NCBI RefSeq assembly: GCF_011397635.1
Contig: NC_064756.1
Span: 36,993,133 to 37,057,132, forward strand
Source: Epinephelus fuscoguttatus
Lineage: Eukaryota > Chordata > Actinopteri > Perciformes > Serranidae
Length of the DNA stretch: 64,000 nt
Direction: 5' to 3'
The translations under genes and the position numbers were made by a program. Numbering within the stretch: the first letter of the stretch is position 1; each line of letters starts with the position of its first letter. Positions 25,771-39,863 of this stretch are shown here, in pieces. The notes under the pieces are model-generated. The model ran no database searches. It worked only from the letters and a program-made list of their open reading frames with translations, and had not been told where the DNA came from.

Positions 25771-28700
25771 AGAGGAGAGCAGAGCAGAGAACGAAGCAAA
25801 GTGGAGAGGAAGTGAGTTAAGGTAAGCTAAGGAGAGGAGAGGAAAAGACAGAAGAGGAGCAGAAAGGAAAGAAAAGGAAGTGTGAATGTCAGAGAAACAG
25901 CAGCAGACATAAAATGGAGAAAAGAATGAAAAATTTAGGAGAAATATAGAGTTAGAAGCAACACAGTGTATAATGAAAGACAGACAAATAATAAGAAAGA
26001 CAAGAAAAACTGCTCTGTATAACAGAAACTAAACTTCCGCCATGTTTTTTTTTTTTTTTTTTAATGACGACAAGTAATCCGCATGTTGAGTTTACTTGGC
26101 AGTGACACGTGGATACTTCACTGTCCATCAGACTCACAGCTGTGGCATCACAAAGACTAACAACCAGTTAACTGTGAAACATAATTCATGGTGACATCTG
26201 ACATTTACTTCAGGCGAACAGGGAGCGCTGATTGTGGAAACTGTGTAACAGCCACAGACGATGATGAGACAAATCAGACATCAGACGACACTGATGATGA
26301 TGCTGTGCAGAATTCATCTCTCTCTTCTCTAAAACACAGTCTGAATAACTGAAGCCTGAGTGTGCTTTAAACTTCAGAAACTCTAAACCAGCAGTTCTAA
26401 AAGCCGCAGCAGGTCCCACGCTGAGGGCTGTAAATGTAAAACGGCTTCATCACAATCAGATACAGATGATGATGAGGGGCGGTTGTTCCCTTGTCTTTTC
26501 AGCACCATTTCTCTGTTTCTTTTGATTCAAGGACATGCACAAGACACATTCTAAAAAGGTGGACAAGCCAGTTGGTCACACTGGATTTCTTGGCCTTAAC
26601 GCTAATAAAGAAGTGGCTGAAATGAATCAAGGAAAGAGAAAAAATGTATAAGATCCTCTTCTCCTGTTTAACAAAGACCCAATGTATTTAGCTGAATAAT
26701 GAAATAATATAATAAATCTACATTACGACCCTCACCTATGGTCACAAGCTTGTGATCAAAAACGAGATCTCGGATACAAGCGGCCAAAATGAGTTTCCTC
26801 TGTAAGGTTGCTGGGCTCAGGTTTAGAAAATGGATGAGGAGCTCAGACATCAGGGGGGAGCTCGAAGTAGAGCCGCAGCTCCTTCGCATCGAAAAGGGAC
26901 AGTTAAGGTGGTTTCGACATCTGATCTAGATGTCTCTTGGGTGCCTCTTGTTAGAGGTTTTCCAAGCATGTCTAACAGATAGGAGGCTCCTGGGCAGACC
27001 CAGGGGGATCTCATCTGGGCTGGGAACACTTTGGGATCCCCCAGGAGGAGCTGGCAAGCGTTGCTAGGGGAGATAGGTCTCGAGTGCTTTGCTCAGGATG
27101 GATGGATGGATGGATGGATGGACAAACTATGTAAACTACATATAGTGTCTGGAAATAGCTAACAAGTGAGCCATTTCGCTTCCCTGTCATCTCTGTTGAG
27201 TTACATATGTGCAATACCCCAGGCAGGACATACGTATCGGGCAGTGACACAGCCAATCATATCAATCAATCAATCAATCAATTTTATTTATAAAGCCCAA
27301 TATCACAAATCACAATTTCCAAAACATCTCAGGGCTTGTGACAGCATAAAGAGGAAGAGAGGGGAGAGAGATAGAGCATTATTGGTTACTGTTACTGCCA
27401 CATGTTAGGGTTCTGTGCATTAATAGCCCCTTTTTATTCTATTTCTGCACTTCGTGATGTGCCGCGGTCAAATATGTGACAAAAAATACTTTTTAGTTCA
27501 ACAGTTGAACAGTAAACATTACTATTTTTTTACTACATGAATTTGCATTTGCCTGTCATACATATTTGACAGAGTTTCCAGAGGTTAAAAACAGCTGGTG
27601 GGATAAGGTTACCCTGGCTCTGAGCATAACCTGTGTGTAAATGAATTTGATCTACGAAGGGTTTAAGATACTGTCCCTACTGTTGTAATACCCCCAAAAA
27701 TTTAATCTTACTATTTCTGTCAGGTGTTCATTTTGTAGATTTAGCTACTATTTAAAATCAAGAGACAGTAAATACTTTGCATTTGTGCAGCTTCTGAAAC
27801 AACAATCATTTGATGGTCTTAAATCTTGATCTTGAGAAGTGACCTGTCTTGTTTTGTCCTGGTTGTTGCAGTAAATTTTAAATGTGACCTTTATTGTGTG
27901 GTTCCCTATCAAATAATCTATAGACTGACCCCAGAGAACAATTCTATTGTAAATGCTGTTTCTGAGTACATGTGTCTTTAATAATTCATCCATCCATTTC
28001 CTGTACCTGCTTATTAGGGTCATAGGGGATGGAACAATACTCTGATATCTAAAATCTGGATATATAAATATCTAAAATGTAAAAATAACTTTAAGTTCAG
28101 TAAGACAGGCACTCTGTGTCCAGACCGACTGACTGCCTGAATAACAGAAGAGAGTATGGAGCTCAGACAGCTCATTACTAGAAGCGACCCACTGAACTCC
28201 TCCACAACCCTGCTGACCCACGATACACAGACATGTTCTCTGAGCTTGTTAGAGGCAAAACAGGAAACAACAGAGGTTTATTTTTCCTGGCAACATCGAC
28301 CACAGTATTATGTTTTCTCTGCTTCATCTGCCTTTGTGTAAAATGTGACTGATGGTTTGTTTTATTAAAGTATCGCAGAGTAGAAACGTCCCTGATATTA
28401 AGTGCCAATGAATTAAGAGACACAATGTATAATCTATACAAGATACACCATCACACTGGACAAGGCTGTTACCTTTTGCCTCCGGAGGAGCTGCTAGAAG
28501 AGGTGGTTCGACTCCGACTTTCCGCTCCCATCTCTCTCCTCACCAGGGTGAGACGTTCTGTGGACATACTCTTCCTGAAGGAGAGGAAACAGGTGCTGTT
28601 TAGGAGACATTAGTATATTTTGACATTTGACACTATCTTTATTGTTCTTCACCTCTGTTTTCCTAGTGTGGTGAGTCCATCCTGATGAGATGAGCTCAAC

Positions 28701-31700
28701 ATTTTGTTTGTTTGTTTTGTTGTTTTCTCTGTATCAGTCTGGACTCAGTGCCGCCCCAAACACTTTGAGTAGGCAGAGTACACGCCTTGACAGACAATTT
28801 CCTATGTTAATCAGCTTAACAAAACAGCAGGGAACATCTTCTTCATCACTAATGGAAACAGATGATAAATCGTGCTTTTACCAAATCCACTAGGAGGAAT
28901 GACTAAAAGTCTTTTCTTTCAAGAAACTCCATGAGTGCACCCTCTTGTTCTTGTTGTTATTGACTCCATTTCTGCATTAACTTTACTTATTGCTGTGTTC
29001 ACTCTACTAATGTAGAGAGTAAGCACTTGTTGCTTCGGTAGTTGCCAAAACAATACTGTTCTGCAAGCTGTGGCCTGCATTTTACAACATCCACTACAAA
29101 GCAGTCCCTGATTGGCTGTTTACATTAGTGCAGATCCCTGATTGGCCTCGAACGGATTTTAGTTTCTGGATATGTGGCAGAGTGCAGACTGACACAGAGA
29201 GCGAAACAGAATGTTGAGCTCACCTCGTCAGGATGGTCTTACCAAGCCACTGTTCCCCAAGACCACTGCTTAAAGATTAGATAATCCTCAATTAGTCCCA
29301 CAGCAGGGACATTTGCATCATTACAGCAACAAAGGAGATGGTATAAGCAAGAAACATCAGTATATACTATATTAAAAAAAAACACAACGCAAAATGAAGT
29401 TATAAAAGATAAAGTGTGAAGGAACGTGGAAGGTTGAACAACACACACAAAAAAACCTGGTTGATATTTGTGGCAGCGTATCTTTGTGGTGTTTTGTATA
29501 CCTCTTAATGGACTGTAGCACCTCCTTCTTAGGAGAGGAAGGGGATGAGAGGAGGCGTTTCTGTTGAATGTAGCCATTACTCAGAGGTCTGGAGGGAAGA
29601 GCTTGCAGGAGCTGACGCACTGAAAGGTGACAAATTGTTATTAGCTTCAGCTAAAGAGGACTTTTTTTCTTTATTTGTTTATGATTTCGTACAGTTGGGA
29701 GTTCTGGATTAGCGAAGCTAGTCTATCGTCTCCCATCTCCCTGCCAATCATGGGAATGCAGGGTACATGCATGATTGTGCTAGTGGTTGGTGGAGCAGAG
29801 GGAGGGAGGCAGGTTTGGCCCACAGGTGATATAACCTATGCTGTTGCTGTTGTTACCAGGGCTGCTGAGTGAGAGCACTGTTCTCTGTGAGACACTGCGC
29901 TACATCTCTTAATTTTTCGACACTGTTTTGAGTGGTTTAACAAACTGGTTAAGGCAAGAACTTTACTCGTCTTTCTCGTCAACTTGTAGTCATACATTAC
30001 AGTGAGCATGTGTTTACAGAACTTTGAATAAATGGATTCCTGAATCGAAAGTTTTACAGTGCACTGGACGTCGGTTTATTTTTAGCCCAGAAAATGCATT
30101 TGAAACAAGTTCACCCTTTTGTCGGTCAGTGGCTATATAGAAACATTACAACCCCAATTCCAAAAAAGTTGGGACACTGTGACAAATGTAAATAAAAACA
30201 GAATGCAATGATTTGTAAATCCTTTTTCACCTATATTCAAATAAATACAGTCCAAAGACAAGATATTTAAAGAGAGTTTAAATTGATAAACTGTATTGTT
30301 TCTTGTAAAATCTACACTAACTCTGAATTTGATGGCTGCAACATGTTCCAAAAAGTTGGGACAGGGGCAACAAAAGACTGGGAACATTCCACAGTTAAAC
30401 AGGTTAACTGGCAACAACTGATAGTATCTCTTTACTAGGTATGAAAGGGGCATCTTCAAAATGCTCAGGTGTTCACAAGCAAGGATAGACACTTTTTGAA
30501 AAACTGTGGGCAAACAGTCCAACAGTTTGAGGATAACTATTCTCAACGCACAGTTACAAAGAATTTAGGGATTTCACCATCAACAATCTATAATATCATC
30601 AAAAGATTCAGAGAATCAAGAGAAATCTCTGAATGTAAGAGCCAAGGCTGAAAATCAACATTGGATGTCTGTGACTTTTGTCCCCTCACATGGCAATGTA
30701 TGAAAAACACACTTGATTGTACAGTATAAAGGATATTATTACATGGGCTCAGGAATACTTTGAAAACCATTGTTGGTAAACACATTTCATCCCTGCATCT
30801 ACACATGCAATCTCATCTGAGATGGACTGACACAGGGTGGAAAAATGTGCTGCGGTCTGACGAGTCCACATTTAAAACTGTTTTTGGAAATCATGGATGT
30901 CATGTCCTCTGGGTGAAATGGGAAAAGGACCAGATTGTTACAGTGCAAAGTTCAAAAGCCAGGACCTGTGATGGTATGGAGGTGTGTTAGTGCCCATGGC
31001 ATCATGGGTAACTTGTTCATCTGTGAAGGCACTGTGAATGCTGAAAGGTACATTCAGGTTTTAGAGCAACACATGTTGCCATCCAGACAAGGTCTTTCGC
31101 AAATCCTTATTTACATTTTACACAGCATCCAAACTTTTTTGGTATTAAGGTTGTGTATTATTTATATTATCTAAATAAATTTAGATATATTTGTTTTGTT
31201 GAAAGTCATGTCAGATTATGACTACAATATTTCTGATCATGTGTAAAAGTATGAAGATTGTGTGAGAATGTGTGAATTTGTGTTTCTGTGTGGCTGTTTG
31301 TGTGTCGTGTGTTTGGCTTTCTGCATGACTCTTCTACAAATATGTGCTACTGTAGGGGTGCTGCAATGATGATTATGTAAACCAGGCCTAATGGCTGCTA
31401 TTTGAAATTAATGCAGTAGGCTTATCAGAGTTTATAGTGGCGGTTTAGTGGTAATGTTAGTGCTTGCTCACGCTCACTTAGTAGACTGTGTATGAGTGAG
31501 CACTGGATCCTGGCTACAAACAGGCAGGTGCCGGGTGGGCACCAGATGGTTCTTGTGTGTACTGTGAAACAGAATCCTGCCGGCGTCACTGTGTGACAGT
31601 GTGCACAGTAAAACTTTAATTTGCTGTGTTTTTAAATCCATGTCACTGAGAACAATTCACCAAAGATTTAGTGTATTTGACACTGCAGGTGTTGTGAACT

Positions 31701-34700
31701 GGCCTCAGGTGTCACTTCTGCAACATGCAGTACATTCAAAGGCCATCTATAACTTCCATTGTATTCATTCAGGTTATGGGTTTTTCAGGATTGGTGTGTC
31801 ATTTCTACTGGCGACACTGGGGAATACAATGACAGTATAATCCTGTATGGTGTAGTGATGAAAGGACAGCAGCTGCAGCAGAGACTCATGGGACTTACTG
31901 AATGGCTGCTCAAATTTTACTGTCCATCACAGTGGTAGACACACATTTATCTAAGATTATGAACATAAAAACAGCAGGAATATGTCTACAGTATTACTGA
32001 TGATGCACGATGACTGATGATGAGCTAGGAACGGACGGCTCTCTTTTCACCAGTTACCTTTCTTACCCTTGGTAGGCGGTGCTGAAGCTGTGGTGGCCAG
32101 TGGTCTCCTCCCAGCAGCATGGACGCCTCCAGGTTGCATCCCCAGGCTCTGCTCCTCACAGTAGCCCAATCTGCGCAGAGCGTCAGCCAGAGCTGCCTTC
32201 AACAGCTGGATCTCGTCCTCCTGCAGCTGCAGCTTCTGTTCCAGGTGGGAAACCCGGTCCTCCATGTCCATGTTACTGCTGGCTGACACCGTGTCATCTG
32301 GACAGGAGGAAAGAGGGTTTTTAGTTTAGATTCAAGTCACTAAGACTTAAAGCTCACAATACAGTTTACAAGGGGTAACAATCAGCAGGTCACATGCTGG
32401 GCAGTCATTTTCTGGCTATTTGAACATTTGGGCTCATTAATTTGGATATAAACACAAGCAGCTGCTTTAGGTGAGTGTTATGGATATCTGCCGCTGCTGC
32501 TTTGTGAATCAGTGGTTTAGAGTTTCTTAGGGGCTTATGAGCACACAGGAAACTTGACTGGTTTTAATAATTTAGACTCCATGTGTGAGTGTGAGTCAGA
32601 AAGTAAGAGAAGGAAAACAACACCAGATACCAGGTTGTGTGGTTGTTTTGTATGGACGGCATGGAGGAAAGGGAAAAGAAGGGAGGGGGATGGAGACAGA
32701 GTTGCAGACAGAGAAACAAAGCTTTGCCCTCTTCATTACATTGTTGTGCACTGAGATCCTAAAAGTGCTCTCTAGAGTTTTCAGCCACCTGTTGTGCTTT
32801 GGAGAAATGTACCAGTAATGTAAACAAGAGGAAAATGAAGAGGACTCATGTTGACACTGATATAAACAATGCAGATTTCAAAATATTCACAAATATTTGT
32901 TTTTGTAAATGTTTTATGAGGTAGGAAATTTATTCAGTGTGTTTGTTTGGCCTCCAGGATACAAGCACTGTGTTTTGGGAGCAACATTGATTGCAAACAT
33001 GAATAATTAGACGGGAAATCCACAGGATACCTGTAAATGTCAAAATTTACAGAGTCAAAATTTCCATTAGTCTAACAGACAAACGGATGGATGGATGGAT
33101 GGATGGATGGATGGATGGATGGATGGATGAATAGATAGACAGAGATAGATAGACAGTAAAAAAAAACACAGTAATACACATATCACATCAGAAAAGAGAA
33201 ATATATATCAATAAAAAAAACTTAAGCATACTTTGTCAGTATAAAATATATATCTGTGGAATATCTATAGAATATACAATTAAAGAATATACTATAACAC
33301 ACTATAAATATACTAAAATACAAATACTAAACTATAAAATGTATCCATGGTATAACATACTATCAGTATAAACATGAAATTAATGTGCAAATTTGTTGAG
33401 TAGGAGACTGAGATGTGCAAATTTTACACGTGCAAGGTTACTGAAGAGCAAAACTTAGTGGAGTTTGGGACAGAAAACTATAAAGCTGACACTTCTGTTA
33501 GACAGAGGTGATGTGTTGTACATAGTTGTTGCTTTGGGTAGGAAAAGATTGCCTGTATTGGTCCTTGTGACAGCGAAGCTGAACCAGTCTGTTAGAAGAA
33601 GAGCTCTGCTGTCTGTCCAGTAGTTGGTGGAGACGGTAGTCAGGTTTATCTATTATGGATAACAGTTTGTTTAGTGTCCTCCTCTCCACCACAGCCTCAA
33701 AGGTGTCTGGTTTGTAGTCAGTAACGGAGCAAGTCCCCTTAAAAGCTGCTTCTGTTGGTGAGCCTGATGGGAATGTTATTAGTTTTGCAGGTATTTGGTC
33801 ATAAACCAAAGTATTAGCAGCACTGTAACCGCCGACATGAACAGATTTAAAGGGAAACATCACCAAAATGAAGAATTCCAGTATGTTATGTCCATGGCCT
33901 TGGAAAGTTCAATCAGTGTCAATCAGTGTTTGTGAACATGAACAACTCTCTCCCAAATCCAAAAGCCAGAGGGCTAACAAATCATTTGTCATGTCATAGG
34001 GTATCCACCTTACTCCTGAGGGCACTACTGTAGAAATGATTACATGCGCAACTTCCAGTGAGAGACCGGAAGTTAGCAATAAGCTAGTTAGTCCATAGAC
34101 TGTCTGTGGTTAGTCCCAGTGGCTACTCTTGGTGGCTAATCGCCAGTGCTGGTTCTTTTTGAAAGTAATTTTCCTTCAGTTTAACAAATACTAATTTATT
34201 TTTGTTAGAGTTGGTGGCTACAATGCTTCTAATACGTTGGTTTATGACCAAATACCTGCAAACCTGTTTACATTTCCATCAGCCTAAGCAGTACACTGTG
34301 TGCAAAACTAAGAGAGTAAACACAGTAGATATTAAACCTGCTAACATCTTCATGTAAGCATTGTCATTGTGAACATGATTGCATCAAGCTCTGTCACACT
34401 GTGCTGAAGTGCAGCCTCACAGACGCTGACATTGTTGCAGACTCCTGTTAAAATCTATACTCAGCAAGAGATCTCATCACTCTGACATGCAGAGGATTTG
34501 TTTTTGTTTCCCAAATTAATTTTGAGAGCAAAATATAGTAAATATATATAAGAGCAACTGTTGCTTCCACCCCCTCACATCCTTCCATCATCTGCCTTTA
34601 TTCCTCTCTTGAACTCTTTCCAGCTTAATCGTCCACAATCATCACACCCACCATGATTACATCACCAGAGGCTGGCTAGATTATCAAAGGCAAACTGCCC

Positions 34701-37700
34701 AGTGCAGATTATTAATCTGTGCCCCACATTAACAGATTACAACCTGATAAAAACAAGTTTCTGTTTGGACAGAAAGTCTCCACTCTTCATGCATCCTAAA
34801 TTCTAAATTCTGTCCTCATGATCACAAATGCAGATTTTCATTCCAAAAAAGAGACACACTTTTTGAATATTACACCAACTGAGAAAGAAATTGCATTCTG
34901 TTTGAACCTTGCAAATATGTGCTTACAGTTTCCAATGATCTGTTTAAACATTTACTGTAGATCTGAATATGCTTATATTCTTGCTAATTTGTTCTTTATT
35001 CAAAAGCCCGGCCATCAAGGTATCTGTTGCAAAGATGTGGTGATACACAAAAAGATTTAAAAGAAAGTGTTAATCCGCAATGAACTGTTTCAGTGGCTTT
35101 TCTATCCACACAGGAAGTACACACTGAATACTGACTATTATTTAAGAAAAAAAGGACTGAATCTTGTCATAAAATATAAGTACACAACATATCAGGATCA
35201 GCCCTCAAATACCTGTTTCAGCAGAGACTTCAGTGATTGTCTAATTAGCTCTATACAGTAAAATTAAACAAAAAAGTCACAATGAAATGAAAAAAATATC
35301 ACAATAATATCAAAGAGAAAGTAGACAGACTCCTTCTATCATTGAAAGTGACAAGACTAAAACACATCTGCATAACACAATAAAATAAGATCAAATGAAA
35401 ACAACAATAACCAGCAGACTCTTAAAGTAAACATCTACCATGACCTCATTCTTTTAAATGCAGAGGTCACGCTCATCATGTGTACACCATTCAGAGATCA
35501 GAGCTGCAACAGTTTAAAATAGCGACTTTAAACTTGCAGTAAAAGTGTATGCACTTCAAAAGGGATTGTACAGGACACACTGCTTCAGCGCAAGTCAATA
35601 CAACGCTCCCAGCATGCATCAGTTCAGCGCTGTAAACTGAGCCGGGGGAGACAAAGAGTACTGTTACTGTTACTGTATCACGTCCTGCAGTCAAATGAGA
35701 CAGGGCCACAGGGAAATCAAGCTTCAGATTTACATAGAGAAGTCAAGCTAAAAAGAGATTTGCATGGCAGAACAGCCAGCATAATGTCAGATTATCTCAA
35801 GCCTTCGTCATCGTTTCACTTCCTAACCATCTCCAGCTTTCTGCTCACATATCTGATGGAGTAGGATTAGACTGGTTTATCCAAATAACATTAATGTTTT
35901 GTTGAAAAAGTTTTAATCATTCTGCCTTTCACAGATTAGTTTAGTTTAATGCATGTACAAAAAACATTTATCTTACACAAGGAGAAGAGATGCATTGTAC
36001 CAGATTTGACTACAAGCTAATTTCTGTCTGCAGTCCTTGAGCAGGTAGTGTGTGTCTTTCAGACCTGTGTGTAATTGACAAACAAGAGTGAAAACATTGA
36101 ATTTCCCCTCAGGGGATTAATAAAGTAAATAAACTTAAACTTAGACACACACAACACTAATACAACTAATGCCGGCCTTACACCAAACGACTTCTCAAGC
36201 AATTTCACTGTCGCAGACAAATTTCTAATGTCGGAATAAAATCATGGTTTCAAGTTTTACTTAAGCTGTTGAGTGCTCCCATGGTCTTGATCATTTGGCA
36301 TAAGGTGGCCCGAGCTGTCTCTGTGTTTAACTGGACATGTATCTGATCCACAAACAAGCACTTATTTTAATGAGAAATCTTCTTATTTTAAATGGTTCAA
36401 CTCTCATTCCCACAGTTTCCTTCCACTAAAGTAGCACTGTAAATCAATGGTGGCTGGTAGCAATGCGACAAAATCCAAAATGTAAAGTTTGTACATAAAT
36501 ACAGTTTATCTTTAGGGTTATATTGATGCCAAACTGACAAGAAAATTGTCAGTATATGACACTTTTTTTCTTGTGTTTCTACAGTTGTATGTTTTTGCAG
36601 ACACGTAAGCAAATGTTAATATGTCATATTTCCTAAAGGGAGTTCGATGTCATATTTCCACCAGGAACAGGATGAGAAATAATCTCAAAAGGAACCCTTG
36701 CAAGACCCCCAGTCTTTTGCAAAAACTTTTATGTGAGAATTAAAACTTACATTGTCTTTAGATTTAAGAGGGTGTCAGACTTTAGACATTAAAACTAGTG
36801 TGTAGGCATAATGATATTAATAAAAATACGAGTTAAAACTGCAGTCAATTATTGATCCAAACACATTTCAGTCATTATACCCAACCCTGAGAGTTTCCAT
36901 TTCAATTGGAATGGTGGGTCTCTCTTTTTTTAAATAGCTGCTAGCTTCTAAGAGCCTTTCATTCATCTTCATTAAATGACGTTTCAGTGTCAATGACCCA
37001 CTTGAAAATTAAACCTCATCCAATATGAATGAATTATGGAAAGCTAAACCATTAAAGTATTATTTCTATGGATATTTTGTATGGTAAAACAATATAAATG
37101 AAGTGATGTCTCACCTCCTGAGGGGTGATATTACACAACTGTCTTCATACTGTCCTGCTACTGTATGTTAGCTACTCTAACATTGCTCCATAATCACACA
37201 GCTGATACAGACATCCAATTTAGGTCAGCCATAGTTATTCAAGTTATTCAAGAGCAATCCAACTCACAAATACAAATAATACAAATAATAAAAGCAAACT
37301 GAATGAGAGAGACTGAAGAAAGAGAGGACAGATTGTTGGTGGGAGGAGACAGAAAGTGAGAGGAATGATTCATCTTGAACTAAATGCAGCAATGATTGTG
37401 TTTATGTAAACTGCCATTAGGTACAGAACAGAGCAGAGAGAGGGAAACAATGAGGAGGAGATGCTCAAATAAAAGAACCTGTAGGAGACAGTTTTACTAA
37501 CCAAAGACAGTCTCTAAAATTTTGGACATAGCCTAAAATTCTGTAGCAATTCAACACTACACTTGTCAATCCCAGGTCCTCAGGAAGCACACCGGACACT
37601 GGAGCCAATTTGACATAGTGGCCAAACTGTGACTTAAGCCCTATTCACACGGGATTAGTATTACCTGGGGACCTCTGGTAATTTGTAATAATTGCGGAGA

Positions 37701-39499
37701 ATGTCTGTGATCTTAATCCCATGCGAATGCACCATGTCTGTAATTTGTAAAGTAAAAATTCCACCGCAAATTACCAACTATATTTCGCCAAACACAGACG
37801 TCCCGTGATAATACTTGTCCCGTGTGAATCTGCATCTCAGTGACTGGGGGGTATTTTAGTTGTTGTTGTTTTTATTGCGCTCCTTTTTTCTACCTCTTTC
37901 CCGGTTGAATTATGGAGGCTGTGTTGGAAATTATGAATGACAGTTTTGACAGCATTTTAGGTACAAATGCAGGAGTCTCATTATCTCGTCGTTACACAGT
38001 ATGGAGACCCATTTGCAGAAACAGCAAGCTCAGATCCATCAGAAGAGCGAAATTTCGGAAGATATTGAGATGGATGACATGCATAGCAGCATGCGGTAAG
38101 GAAAATTTTTCTATCTTCCAACAGGCTTAATACAAACGCCCTGACAGCCCGTTATCCCGACAACAACTGCCCACTGTTCAGAAGTCCCGTTGCTGCTTTG
38201 ACATTTTATTTACTGTTGCCATGACGACTAACACATACCGCGTTAAAAGTGATCATTTTAACACAAACCATAAGCTTTCCATAAACCTAACCAAGTGTTT
38301 TTTTGTGCCTAAACCTAATGAGACCCTAACAATAGCGTTGTTACAACATAAGCTTTTAACAGTGATGTATAAGGGTTTTGGAAAGCAGAGCTAAATGGTA
38401 AACAAACATGGCACCACACCGGTAAGGTAAGACAATACGTTTACATGTTATTTTCTATATGTTCTCTGACATTTATCTTAACGATATGAGGCGGTCTTTG
38501 TGGAAAAAAAAGCTTGTTTAGTGGACTAACTTTGCACTTGAATGTTGCCCGTTCACTTACGTTTTAACATGTCTGACGCTACTATGCGCCCTGGCTGTAT
38601 CTAGGCTAACGGCTAACGGCTAACATGCTAACTATTATTTTTATGTCACTAGTCACTTGAAACAAATTTAGGACGATAGGAGACAGGTTGAAATAAACCG
38701 AAATTTCCCTTTAACCACTAGCGGGGAACAAAAAGGTAAAGTTTGTCTGAGGGGTAGCATCGCAGAATTAAGCCTCAGCTGTACTTTAAATTAAGTCCTA
38801 ATCGTATGCTAATGTATAAACACTATTATAGTTGGGTACATGGCAGGCAATGCAATAATGCGAAAGTACAGCATGTAGTTTGAGCAACAGCCTGCTAGCC
38901 AATCTCTTTAACATCCCTACAATTAGCAAGTTAGCCTTCATGTTAACAACTCTTGCATCCTGAAATGCTGAATTTTCTCATTTGGATTCAAATACATTTT
39001 ACATGAAATGTTTAACATACGCTCAGTTGAATGTTTAAAATGTCCATTTACTGTTTGATGTTTTATGAGAGGAAATTACCTTTCTGCCTGAAACATACGA
39101 TACATAAAACATAACAAAAAATAAAACTGTAAAAATATTAGTATGTGAACATTTAGCACATTTAGTTTGAGTTGTAACATCACTCTTTACATTTAACCAG
39201 ACATGTAATACGTTACATACCAAAGAGGAAGAGTGAGGGAGGAGACAGATGCACAGCAACAATGGAGACAGAGAGAGAGAGTAAACAAAGATGGGGAGAT
39301 CAGCAGAGTTCACCTTCATCTCCTCTCCTGACAGGACACCTGTTTAAAAACACTGCAGAGCCTGCTACTTTTCAATTTGCCCTTGAATTATCACACACAC
39401 ACACACACACACACACACCATAACAACAGTTACACCTCAGCGGTATTCCATTACTCTCCTTATAAACCAGAGGCCACATCTATTTGATATTCAGCAGGC

Positions 39500-39548
<49 letters not shown>

Positions 39549-39806
39549 TTTATGTTGCAGGCTAACTTCCCTCTCTGTCCCAGCACAGACATACATTACT
39601 GTAAAGTGATACTTGAAACCCAGCTGACACGAGGCTGATACAGACACATGACTACTGTAAGGAAACAGACGAATGACCAGAGAGAGGAGGAAGGATGATG
39701 AACAGAGGAGAGGGGTGGATGGTGAAGAGGAAGAAGCAAAGTGGGAGTTGGAGGGAAAGGAAAGATGGATGGACAGATATTGATGCTGATATGCAGAGGA
39801 GGTGGG

Positions 39807-39863
<57 letters not shown>

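Noticed and set aside
30469..31174. Transposase-like frames as an active or domesticated gene
   Set aside because: The pieces are in different frames with gaps, and the terminal repeats still frame them as a dead Tc1-like copy.
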